DNA of 64,000 nt from Callorhinus ursinus. Its lineage: Eukaryota > Chordata > Mammalia > Carnivora > Otariidae. The DNA is taken from contig NW_020312966.1 in the NCBI RefSeq assembly GCF_003265705.1, positions 20,201,090-20,265,089 on the forward strand. Direction: 5' to 3'. Shown in pieces: positions 1 to 8,789 of this stretch (positions are counted from its first letter, which is position 1; every line of letters starts with the position of its first letter). Below the pieces are notes generated by a model. It ran no database searches, had not been told where the DNA came from, and saw only the letters and a list, made by a program, of their open reading frames with translations. The position numbers and the translations under genes were made by a program.

Positions 1-344
1 GGGGCATAGATATTTACAATTGTTAGATCTTCTTGTTGGATAGACCCTTTAAGTAGGATATAGTGTCCTTCATCTCTTATTACAGTCTTTGATTTAAAAT
101 CTAGTTTGTCTGATATAAGGATTGCCACCCCAGCTTTCTTTTGGTGTCCATTAGCATGGTAAATGGTTTTCCACCCCCTCACTTTCAATCTGGGGGTGGC
201 TTTGGGTCTAAAATGAGTCTCTTACAGACAGCATATGGATGGGTCTTGTTTTTTAATCCAATCTGATAGGCTGTGTCTTTTGATTGGGGCATTGAGCCCA
301 TTTACATTCAGGGTAACTATTGAAAGGTATGAATTTAGTGCCAT
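1..344 (-). pseudogene. L1 ORF2 N-terminus (endonuclease domain), premature stop
   Basis: The reverse strand from an ATG at 344-342 reads as the start of L1 ORF2p: MALNSYLSIVTLNVNG, then the WIKKQDPSICCL block, then ETHF and KKAGVAILISDK. These are the apurinic-endonuclease motifs of L1 (N in LNVNG, E in the ETH block). At 222-224 the codon just before ETH is TAA, where L1 families normally have a glutamine codon (CAA). Reading resumes in the same frame up to position 1 (NIYAP). This single stop would cut ORF2p at about 40 residues. The ORF2 start is chosen because it directly precedes the conserved LNVNG motif. Confidence 0.85.
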
Positions 345-425
345 TGTATTGCCTGTAAGGTGACTGTTACTGTGTATTGTCTGTGTTCCTTTCTGATCTA
401 TGCTGCTTTTAGGCTCTCTCTTTGC

Positions 426-1322
426 TTAGAGGACCCCTTTCAATAGTTCTTGGAGGGCTGGTTTCGTGTTTGCAAATTCCTTTAGTTTTTGTGTGTTCTG
501 GAAGCTTTTTAACTCTCCTTCTATTTTCAATGATAGCCTAGCTGGATATAGTATTCTTGGCTGCATATTTTTCTCGTTTAGTGCTCTGAAGATATCTTGC
601 CAGTCCTTTCTGGACTGCCAGGTCTCTGTGGATAGGTCCGTTGCTAATCTAATGTTTCTACCATTGTAGGTTACATATCTCTTCTCCCGAGCTGCTTTCA
701 GGATTTTCTCTTTGTCTCTGAAACTCGTAAGTTTTACTATTAGATGTCGGGGTGTTGACCTATTATTATTGATTTTGAGAGGGGTTCTCTGTGCCTCCTG
801 GATTTTGATGCCTGTTTCCTTCCTCACATTAGGGAAGTTCTCTGCTATTATTTCCTCCAATATACCTTCTGCCCCTCTCTCTCTTTCTTCTTCTTCTGGG
901 ATCCCAGTTATTCTAATGTTGTTTCGTCTAATTGTATCGCTTATCTCTCGAATTCTGCCCTCGTGATCCTGTATTTGTTTATCTCTCTTTTTCTCAGCCT
1001 CTTTATTTTCTATCATTTGGTCTTTTCTATCACTGATTCTCTCTTCTGCCTCATTTATCCTAGCAGTTAGTGCCCCCATTTTTGATTGCACCTCATCAAT
1101 AGCCTTTTTGATTTTGACTTGGTTAGATTTTAGTTCTTTTATTTCTCCAGAAAGGGTTTCTCTAATAACTTCCACGCTTTTCTCAAGCCCAGCTAGTATC
1201 TTCAAAGTCATGATTCTGAACTCTAGGTCCGACATCGTACTGATGTCCGTATTGAGTAGGTCCCTGGCTGACGGTACTACCTCTTGTTCTTTTTGCTGAG
1301 GTGATTTTTTTCGTCTTGTCAT
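426..1322 (-). CDS. L1 ORF1p, intact 298-aa RNA-binding chaperone
   Basis: Complete ORF1 of a carnivore L1. ORF1p is a trimeric nucleic-acid chaperone that coats L1 RNA in the cytoplasmic RNP and is needed for retrotransposition. Layout: a basic, probably disordered N-terminus (residues 1-30), a charged heptad-rich coiled coil (about 31-130), an RRM (about 131-220, opening with RRNNIRITGIPE and containing STPRHLIVKL), and a C-terminal domain (about 220-298) with the conserved YPARLSLKIEGELKSF block. It has no frameshift or stop. It is somewhat shorter than human ORF1p (338 aa), mostly in the N-terminal part. The ATG at 1322-1320 lies at the end of the 5' UTR. It is a transposon gene, not a cellular one. 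Confidence 0.9.
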   Translation of the reverse strand: MTRRKKSPQQKEQEVVPSARDLLNTDISTMSDLEFRIMTLKILAGLEKSVEVIRETLSGEIKELKSNQVKIKKAIDEVQSKMGALTARINEAEERISDRKDQMIENKEAEKKRDKQIQDHEGRIREISDTIRRNNIRITGIPEEEERERGAEGILEEIIAENFPNVRKETGIKIQEAQRTPLKINNNRSTPRHLIVKLTSFRDKEKILKAAREKRYVTYNGRNIRLATDLSTETWQSRKDWQDIFRALNEKNMQPRILYPARLSLKIEGELKSFQNTQKLKEFANTKPALQELLKGVL

Positions 1323-1499
1323 TTTGTCCAGAGGAGAATAGATGAATGAGAGAACAAAATGCTAACAGGTTAACAACGTCCCCAGCAAATATACTCTATA
1401 CAAATCAGAAAAGACCTGAAACCAGGGGAAAAGAAAGGGAAAGAAAGAAAAAAGAAAGAGAAAAAAAAGAAAGAAAAAAGATAAAAACAAAAACAGGAC

Positions 1500-2010
1500 A
1501 ATACAAAAAAAGCAGAATATGATCAGATATGATCAGGCTAGTGCACAGATCAGTGCCACACACTAGATTTTGGGCGTATTTTGGTCTGTTAGAAAAAAAT
1601 GCCTCCTAAAATTTTAAAGGAAGAAAGACATATATGTACAAAATAAGGGTTGATACAATGAAGGGATGGAAGATGACTGTAAAGATGAAAATTATAAAAG
1701 ATTTTATAAAAGGAATTGATAAGATAAGTTGTTTGAAAAAAGAAAGAAGATTTAAAAAAAAAAAGAAAAAAGGGAGAGAATGTGATCAGGCAGGAGACAA
1801 GAACAAAGCCATACACTAGTGATTTAGGGTATATTTTGATCTGTTAGAAGAAACTGTATCTCAAAATTTTAAAGAGAGAACAACTTATATATGTATGCAA
1901 AAAATAAGGGTAACTACTATGAAGGGATAAAATATGACTCTAAAAATGAAAAATAAAAAATGTTTTTTTTTTTTAAAAAAGAGATTGATAAGATGTTGGT
2001 TGAAAAAGGG
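1500..2010 (-). repeat. Two diverged ~255-bp tandem units inside L1 5' UTR
   Basis: The block at about 1525-1700 (gatcaggctag... cactagatttt...tattttggtctgttag...tatatgtacaaaataaggg...atgaagggatgg) recurs at about 1783-1950 with the same order of words: gatcaggcagg, cactagtgattt, tattttgatctgttag, tatgcaaaaaataaggg, atgaagggataa. The anchor tattttggtctgttag at 1577-1592 matches tattttgatctgttag at 1832-1847, an offset of 255 bp. Confidence 0.75.
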
Positions 2011-2213
2011 AAAAAAAAATAAAAAAAAACAGTTAACAAAAATTAACTTTGATGAACTAATGAATCATGGTAAAAAAAAAGCCATGAATTCTATGTGCAG
2101 TATTCCCCTAGCGCTGGAGTTCTCCCGTTCTCCTTGATCGGTAAACTTGGTCTTGGCTTGCTGGCTGTTCGTGCTGATCTTCTGGGGGCGGGGCCTGTTG
2201 CCGTGGTTCCCAA

Positions 2214-2852
2214 ATGTCTTTGCCGGAGGCGGAATTGCCCCGCCCTTGTCGGTCCGGGCTAAGCAAGTTGCTTGGGTTTGCTCTCAGGAGCTTTTGTTCC
2301 CTGCAAGCTCTCAGTACAGCTTTGGAGGACCAGGGTGAAAATGGTGGCCTCCCAATCTCCACCTGGAGGAGCCGAGAACTCGGGGCCCCGCTCCTCAGTG
2401 CGGCCCCAGAGAAAAGCAGTCACTCCCTTGTCCCCGGTCTCCGGCCGCACTCCGTGCTCACCCGGCCTGTGACCGAGCGTTTCTATCTCTGGCACCCGAC
2501 CCCGTGTGGAGTCTCCAAACCCAGCAGATCCCTGCGGTGCGCTCCTGCGCCGCTCCTCCCCGGGGGAGGAAGGGGAGTCTCCCCAGATCTGCTGCTTGTT
2601 GGGTCCCTGCTGGGGGAGCAGTGGCCCTACTGGGCCGCGGATCACAGTTTATGGCCACCCCGAGCTGAGAGCCCGTGCCTCGGCTCCGTTTCTGCAGCCG
2701 GCTTCCCCGCTCCGATCCCTGGGAGCTCTGCCGCCCTCAGGCACCCCCGGTCTTTCTGTGACCCCAAGGGTCCTGAGAGCACACTGTCCCGGGAGGATTC
2801 CACTCCCCACTTAGCCACTGGAGTGACGTCCCTCAGCGGAGCCAACTTCTAA
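2214..2852 (+). other. Antisense 212-codon ORF in L1 5' UTR (doubtful)
   Basis: An open frame on the strand opposite to the L1, wholly inside its GC-rich 5' UTR. It has no domain I recognise; the product would be rich in Pro, Ser, Leu, Gly and Arg, as expected from GC-rich DNA. Primate L1s have an antisense promoter and a short antisense ORF0 in the same region, so position alone makes it worth noting. It overlaps other open frames on both strands, so the openness may simply reflect few stop codons in GC-rich DNA. Confidence 0.2.
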
Positions 2853-3139
2853 AAGGTCCGATTTTGTGCTCCGCGGCTCTAGCACTTGCCAGAAGCGGCC
2901 GACGGAGGCCCCCTCCCCCGCCATCTATCCTCCTGAATATCACCTCGGATTCACTTCTCCGCACGTCCTACCTTCCAGTAAGTGGTCGCTTCTCTGTTCA
3001 GAGAGTTGTTGCTACTCTCCTCTTCGATCTCCTGTTGAGTTCGTAGGTGTTCAGAATGGTTTGATCCCTATTCAGCTGAATTCCTGAGACCAGACGAAAT
3101 CCAGGTCTCCTACTCCCCCGCCATCTTGCTCCTTTACCT

Positions 3140-4623
3140 GTTCTTTTTAGCATTATTCCTTAATAGTTTCTCCATTAAAAATTTTTAAAAGCCATGTTAT
3201 TCAGGTATTATATGCATACAATACAATTCACCATTTTTAGTGTATAGTTCTTTTTTTTAAGATTTTATTTATTTATTTTAGAGAGAGAGAGACAGAGCAG
3301 GGGAGGAGCAGAGGGAGAGGGAGATAATCTCCAGCCGACTTTGCACTGAGCACCAAGCCCGGTGCGGGGCTGGATCCCAGGACCCCGAGATAATGACCTG
3401 AGATGGAACCAAGAGTTGGACACATAACCAACTGAGCCACCCTGGCACCCCATGCATTTTCAATTTCTGTTTACTTACATCTGTCTTGGTTTTACTTCAC
3501 TCAGGATTTACAGATTTTCTTTCTAAGATCTTAAATTGAATGTTTATTTAGTTGTCTGTTAGTAATAAAATAATTTAAAAGCCTGTATTTTTTCTAAGAG
3601 TTTTCCCGCATTTCAAAGCTTTTGAGAAGTACTTTATTATTATTATTTTCAGTAAATTACATAATAACATTGTGAATAAGTGTTGGAGTACTTTTAATAT
3701 TATTTTAAAATAGACTTTTATTGTGTTCTTAATTTTCTCCTTAATAAGTCTATTATTTAGGAAAATTTAAATTTTTTTCATGTGATTAAATATTTTGTTT
3801 TCTGTTTTTATCACAAGTGATGTCCTAGAGGACATTTTGTATGTCCTGTAAATAGAGGTCTTCAACTTCATTTAATTGATTCCAAATATCAATTAATTCT
3901 ATATTTGAAGATGTCACAACCCTTAGCACAATACTTCATGCACTCAGTCTCTCATTATTGACACTGGAGAATTAAAATCTCCAATATAATTTTCATTCTG
4001 TCAATTGCCTGTATTTCTAACAAACACATATACACCAGGGCTTTGGTTCACATTCTTCTCTACCTAACTACGGCCACTTTCCTAGGTAAATTGTACGTTC
4101 TCTCTCTTACTGGCAGAGTTCCTGACCCTCTCCTCCAACACTTCCCTCCTTTCAACAGCCCCCTCTCCTAGCCACATCCTGGACCTTGTTGCAATTTGGG
4201 ACTTTTCTACCTTTGGTATCTCACTTTGCGACCACATCCTTCCTCTGCATTCCTGACTCCCGGAAAGCAGCAAACTCCTCTAACTCTGCCCTCCAGCTCC
4301 CCAGTCTTTCCCTTCTTCTAGTTGGGTTTAGCCCATTTTGGATTCTCTTTCTTCTCAAACCCAAATCCATCCTCATTTTCAGTCTCTTCAACTTTGTTCT
4401 CACTGGTACCTCCAGTTTCCTTTTCTGCTTATCCCTCTCTACTCTAACTGTCCTACAAATTCCCAACCCTGGGTTGCTATAGTCATCTGCTTTCTCCTCT
4501 ACTTACCTTCGTGGGCTGCAGAATTAGAGATTCTTGATTGACAAGGAGAAAGCAAAGAAGCTAGCTTCAAAGAAGGAAACTAACATGAAGATTCTAATGT
4601 GTACCTTCAGAGGACCGAGGGTC
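3140..4623. other. Intergenic, old L1M remnant and unassigned sequence
   Basis: At 3190-3250 the words acaatacaattcaccatttttagtgtatagttc resemble the antisense 3' region of old mammalian L1s. A SINE sits at 3251-3451. The remainder is AT-rich, then pyrimidine-rich from about 4060 to 4510, with no gene or repeat that I can name. Confidence 0.4.
3251..3451 (-). mobile_element. Carnivore tRNA-Lys SINE
   Basis: The reverse-complement form begins with a T-run and aagattttatttatttatttt and ends with ccaactgagccaccctggcacccc, the complement of the tRNA-derived head (A/B box region). Older copy; no clear target-site duplication. Confidence 0.85.
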
Positions 4624-4638
4624 AAGAATGTAGCCTGG

Positions 4639-4836
4639 GGGCGCCTGGGTGGCTCAGTTGGTTAAGCGACTGCCTTCGGCTCAGGTCATGATCCCGGAAT
4701 CCCGGGATCGAGTCCCGCATCGGGCTCCCGGCTCAGCGGGGAGCCTGCTTCTCCCTCTGACCTTCTCCCCTCTCATGCTGTTTCTCTCTCTCTCTCTCTC
4801 AAATAAATAAATAAAATCTTTAAAAAAAAAAAAAAA
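4639..4836 (+). mobile_element. Carnivore SINE with perfect TSD
   Basis: Head gggcgcctgggtggctcagttggttaag, (TC)n, AAATAAATAAATAAAATC tail and A-run. It is flanked by a 15-nt duplication aagaatgtagcctgg at 4624-4638 and 4837-4851, which dates it as relatively recent. Confidence 0.95.
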
Positions 4837-4851
4837 AAGAATGTAGCCTGG

Positions 4852-5072
4852 CTGAGGCTCCTGGGTGGCTCAGTCAGTTAAGCATCTGACTCTTGATTTC
4901 CGCACAGGTCATGAGCTCAGGGTCATGAGATTGAGTCTTGTGTGAACCTCCACTCTGGGTGTGGAGCCTGCTTAAGATTCTCCTTGGCCCTCTCCCTCTG
5001 CCCCTCCCCCTGCTTGCAGGCACATGTGAATTTGCTCTTTGTCTTTACCAAAAAAAAAAAAAAAAAAAAAAA
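4852..5072 (+). mobile_element. Carnivore SINE, older subtype, inserted in neighbour's TSD
   Basis: Head ggctcctgggtggctcagtcagttaagc and a 22-23-nt A tail. It directly follows the 3' TSD of the preceding SINE, and atgcagcctagcc follows its own tail, so the target word atg(t/c)agcct(g/a)g occurs three times (4628, 4841, 5073). Confidence 0.9.
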
Positions 5073-5089
5073 ATGCAGCCTAGCCTCGA

Positions 5090-6820
5090 GAGGACCAGTA
5101 GCAGGACTTCTCTTTTCATTTTTCATCTCTGCTTCTCTCTTCCTGACTGCTCCTTTTTTCTAGAAGGCTTTCTGTTCTCCCACAGTCACATGGAAGCGCC
5201 CTAATATACAGTTCCTCTGTTAAAGACGTGTCAAAACTGATACTGGACCTTCTTAGTCTCAATTTTGAAATCATGGGAAAAGAACTCTGATTGGCCCAGT
5301 TTTGGTCAGAAGTCAATTCTAGATCAACTAGGGCCAGAAGTGCATAGTCATATTTTATAAGAATGGCAGGAGGCGATGCATAGCGGTTACCATGTGCTCA
5401 CCCATGAACTTGGGCCAGGGAGGGTAGGATATGCTGATGGACCTAGCCAGAATTGAATGTCCTCATGAAATCCAGTAACAGGGTCAGAGAAATATGAGGT
5501 GCTGATTGAACTGGTCCTCCTCACTTGCCCACTAGTAGAGGCTCAAATAGTCCAGGGCTACCTGAACCGCACGGAATTAGAGTAGGTTCTTCTGGATAAG
5601 GAAAAACAATGACTATCTGACATAGTTGCTAAATGATAGATAAGGAAGGTGACAAATTTCTTGGTGATTAATTAACATCCATTTATTGCAAGTGTAATTT
5701 GTGTAGGACCAGCCTATGAGCTAAATGAGGTTTTGCTCAGTATGTTTTCGCTGCTTTATTTGAAGTTTAAAAAAAAATCTTAGAATGTTAAAATTTTCCA
5801 CACTTATTGCTAAATATTAAACTTTTTTCATAGTCAAATATGAAAGACTTTAGATTATTTTGGGTTAATCACTGCACTGTTTACTTCCTTTAATTAAGAT
5901 AATCAACAATCAATTAAGCTCATAAAAAATAAAAATAAATACACTTAAAAAGTAAAAATAAATTTATATGTGTTCTTTGTCTCATAGACATCATAGTTAT
6001 GTAAAAACAAATCAGCTTCAGGGAGTATAGTTTTGCTTTGAGCAAATTCATTTAGGATATGAATTCTGCCCATATTTATGCATAAAACAATTAAATATGC
6101 TTTGAAAATAAATGCTGTAATTATTCACTGAGTGCCTTTTTACTAAACATTTTTTTCTGCCTCCTTACAAATTATTTATTGAGAAATTATAGAGGGTAAA
6201 TATGAGAACACACGAAAAGTAAGACAAAAAGAATCTTGTTTTCTTTATTTTGTCCTGGCTTAGCTTTTCTTTTCATCTGGCTATTACTCTCCTTGAATGA
6301 ACAACAACCCCAATGGGGGTATTCGAGAAATTTAGAACAACCAAATATGCCAAAACTGAATAAAATAAAATGGAATACTCCCTCTTCTTCCTCCCCTCCT
6401 AGCTGTTTCAACATAAACTTGATCTCTCAGCAGCTTCAGAGAGTAAAATTCTCCTAAAATCAGTTGCTGAAAGGGTTCTGTTCTGTTCTCTGGCAGAATT
6501 TCTGAGGAGCAAAAGCTCTCCGTGGCCTTTGTTATTTCTACTATTCACTCTCAGAGAGATTTGTTCTCAGTGGAATTGCAAATCTCTGAATTTCCCCTAT
6601 AGATTTATCACTTGTAAGAAAATATTTGGAAAGAAGCCAGTGAGAGATGTGGCTAATAGCATCAATGATGCATTTTTCTTTCTTTCTTTTTATTTTTTAA
6701 CACAAGCCATGAATGTCCTATGGTTAAAAAAGAAAAAAAAGATTTTCTTTTTTCCACACCTTCCTGGAAGTGACCACATTCTGATACTTGCCAGGGAAAT
6801 ATATTTTCAGCATAATACTT
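5090..6820. other. Intergenic, no gene seen
   Basis: AT-rich unique-looking DNA. The segment at about 5270-5470 (actctgattggcccagttttggtcagaag...) resembles part of the ancient repeat found at 11020-11410 and 28480-28960. Nothing else is recognised. Confidence 0.4.
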
Positions 6821-6831
6821 TAATTGACTTT

Positions 6832-6946
6832 TTTTTTTAAGTTTTATTTATTTATTTAAGTAATCTCTGCACCCAACATGGGGCTCAAACTCAAAATCCT
6901 AAGATCAAGAGATCATGTTCTTCTGACTGAGTCAGCCGGGCACCTC
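6832..6946 (-). mobile_element. Short old carnivore SINE
   Basis: Old form with taagtaatctctgcacccaacatggggctcaaactc and the tRNA-head complement actgagtcagccgggcacc. The left flank is taattgacttt (6821-6831) and the right flank taggtgacttt (6952-6962). Confidence 0.75.
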
Positions 6947-6962
6947 TATTTTAGGTGACTTT

Positions 6963-7082
6963 TTTTTTAAGTTGATTTATTTATTTATTTTTAAGTAATT
7001 TCTCCCCCTACAATGTGGGGCTCAAACCCAGGACTCCGAGATCAAGAGTCATGTGCTCTTCCAACTGAGCTGGCCAGGCACC
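6963..7082 (-). mobile_element. Short old carnivore SINE, same target
   Basis: Same old subtype as its left neighbour (ttaagtaatttctccccctacaatgtggggctcaaaccc... ctgagctggccaggcacc). It is flanked by taggtgacttt (6952) and tagttgacttt (7083). Confidence 0.75.
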
Positions 7083-7087
7083 TAGTT

Positions 7088-7115
7088 GACTTTTCTTTCT
7101 CTCTTTCTTTCTTTC

Positions 7116-7175
<60 letters not shown>

Positions 7176-7215
7176 TTTCTTTCTTCTTTCCTTCTTGCTT
7201 TCTTTTTTTTTTTAA
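7088..7215. repeat. (CTTT)n microsatellite
   Basis: About 125 nt of almost uninterrupted CTTT/TTTC, directly abutting the T-run of the next SINE. On the SINE sense strand it is a (GAAA)n extension of the poly-A tail. Confidence 0.95.
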
Positions 7216-7400
7216 AGACTTATTTGTTTGAGAGAGAGAGTGTGGGCAGGGGGAGGGGCAGAGGAAGAGGGAAAAGGAGAAGCAGACTCCCCGCTGAGCA
7301 TGGAGACAGCAAGGCTCTGATCCCAGGACCCTGAGATCATGACCTGAGCCAAAATCAAGAATCCGACGCTCATCCAACCAAGTCACCCAGCCACCCCATC
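7202..7400 (-). mobile_element. Carnivore SINE with expanded tail
   Basis: Tail end tttaaagacttatttgtttgagagagagag, head complement ccaaccaagtcacccagccacccc. The word cctagttgactttt at 7081-7094, beyond the microsatellite, resembles ccctagtgggctctt at 7401-7415 on the other side, a probable decayed target-site duplication. Confidence 0.85.
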
Positions 7401-7455
7401 CCTAGTGGGCTCTTGATGGTCACTGCTAATGTCTCATTAGAAAGCTCTAGCTTTG

Positions 7456-7634
7456 GGGCACCTGGGTGGCTCAGCCAGTTGGGCGTCTGCCTTTGGCTCA
7501 AGTCATGATCCCAGGGTCCTGGGATGGAACCCCACATCGGGCTCTCTGCTCAGTGGGGAGCCTGCTTCTCCCTCTCCCTGCTGCTCGTTCTTTCTCTCTC
7601 TCTCTCAAATAAATAAATAAAATCTTAAAAAAAA
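7456..7634 (+). mobile_element. Carnivore SINE with perfect TSD
   Basis: Head gggcacctgggtggctcag, tail caaataaataaataaaatctt. Perfect 15-nt duplication aaagctctagctttg at 7441-7455 and 7635-7649. Confidence 0.95.
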
Positions 7635-7934
7635 AAAGCTCTAGCTTTGTTTTTTTTAAGTCATATTTTTCAGTTTGACTTTTAAAATGACATCAGCCAA
7701 ATGTCTTAGATTTTTTAAACTAGGTGAACAACCTTTATTTATTCTCCAAATATTTATATTTCAGGCGCTGTGATACAATGCTCAGAAAAGTCACTGTCTC
7801 TCCTCAGGAATATCATTTCAGTGGTTTCCACCTCTTTGTACTATATCATCAATTTCTCCATCTCTGTGGTGTTGTTCTTATGTAGCATATAACAATCTCT
7901 TGTTTTCTCCTATCTTTAAAAAAATAGTCCTTTA

Positions 7935-7985
7935 TTTTTTTAAATTTTATTTTAATTCCAATGTAGTTAACATACAGTGTTATGT
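7935..7985 (-). mobile_element. Very short (~50 bp) 5'-truncated L1 3' end
   Basis: The sequence tttaaattttattttaattccaatgtagttaacatacagtgtta is the antisense of the carnivore L1 3' terminus, seen at greater length at 27475-27840. It is flanked by aaaatagtccttta (7921-7934) and aaaacagtccttct (7986-7999), a probable target-site duplication. Confidence 0.7.
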
Positions 7986-8059
7986 AAAACAGTCCTTCTT
8001 TATGAACCCACTTTCTCCACTACTACCTATAGTCCAGTATTTCTCCTCTTTGCAGGAAA

Positions 8060-8768
8060 TCTGCAGAGTTTTCTATACCTGCTATCTCTAGTTCTCTTCC
8101 GTCCTTCACCCTGGAATCCACTTCATTCAGCTTCTACCCACACCATTCCACCAAAACTGTCCTTCCAAGTTGCTCAATCCAATGTCAAATCCCAGTCATC
8201 TTATTTGACCCATCAGCATCATCTGACACTATTGATCATTCTCTCCTCTGTGATGCATCTTTATCATTTGGCTTTTGGGATACCATATTCTTAGTTTTCT
8301 TCCTACCTCACTGGTTCCTCCTTAGTTTTCTTTACTGGCTCTTCCTCTTCTCCCTCATCTTTAATTTTTTTTATTTCTTAAAAAATTAAAAAAAATTTTT
8401 AAGTAATCTCTACACCCAGTGTGGGGCTTGAATTCATGACCCCAAGATCAAGAGTTGTATGCTCTACCAACTAAGCCAGCCAAGTGCCCCATCCCTCATC
8501 TTGATATCAGGGTGCACCAGGCCTCAGTCTTTGGTTCTCTTCATTATTTATGTTCATTCCATAGCTAATCTCATCTAGTCTTTTGGTTTTATATGTCAGC
8601 TATATGCCAAATGACTCCCAAATTAATGTCTGCAGCCCAAACTTCTCACCTAAACTTCAGAATCATCCATCAAATCTCCAAATTAACAATCCAATTAGAT
8701 GGCTAAGAGGTATCTCGAGTTTAAGAAATTCAAAACTGAGCTTCTGAAGCAATGATGCCTATTAGGAA
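8060..8768 (+). mobile_element. L2 (LINE2) fragment, left half
   Basis: Decayed L2 coding-end sequence. It reads ctgacactattgatcattctctcc, then after the SINE caccaggcctcagtctttggttctc, gccaaatgactcccaaattaatgtctgcagccc, and ends in ttcaaaactgagcttctgaa. The downstream half resumes at about 10010. Confidence 0.65.
8362..8491 (-). mobile_element. Short old carnivore SINE in L2
   Basis: Contains taagtaatctctacacccagtgtggggcttgaattc and ctaccaactaagccagccaagtgcccc. TSD tccctcatctt at 8351-8361 and 8492-8502. Confidence 0.8.
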
Positions 8769-8789
8769 TGAGCACACTTGGTGCTCACA

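Larger units (their letters stand above)
1..3132 (-). mobile_element. Young L1 (LINE-1), 5' end complete, continues past left edge
   Basis: An L1 retrotransposon is read from right to left. Its 5' end is near 3132, where the + strand shows ccgccatcttgctcc, i.e. an L1-style GCAAGATGGCGG start. A GC-rich 5' UTR (about 2140-3132) and a T-rich (sense strand) spacer (about 1420-2100) follow, then an intact ORF1 (426-1322), an 81-nt inter-ORF gap, and ORF2 from 344 to beyond the window. The intact ORF1 and low decay mark it as the youngest L1 here. The rest of ORF2, the 3' UTR and tail lie outside the window, so neither target-site duplications nor competence can be judged from this side, but ORF2 already carries a stop. 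Confidence 0.9.
1323..3132 (-). promoter_or_regulatory. L1 5' UTR / internal promoter
   Basis: About 1.8 kb between the L1 5' end and ORF1. The distal kilobase (2140-3132) is GC- and CpG-rich, as expected of the internal pol II promoter. A YY1-like motif (CAAGATGGCGG, reverse strand, 3118-3128) sits at the very 5' end, where L1 promoters carry YY1 to position the start site. The proximal part (1420-2100) is purine/A-rich on the + strand and contains two diverged copies of a roughly 255-bp unit. Confidence 0.75.

Noticed and set aside
2259..2645. 128-codon - strand frame in L1 5' UTR
   Set aside because: It lies in GC-rich DNA with open frames in several phases on both strands; no motif, and it overlaps the L1 promoter.
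4640..4720. tRNA-like sequence in SINE heads
   Set aside because: The heads derive from tRNA-Lys but are part of full SINEs with TSDs and tails, so they are not tRNA genes. The same holds for every copy in the window.
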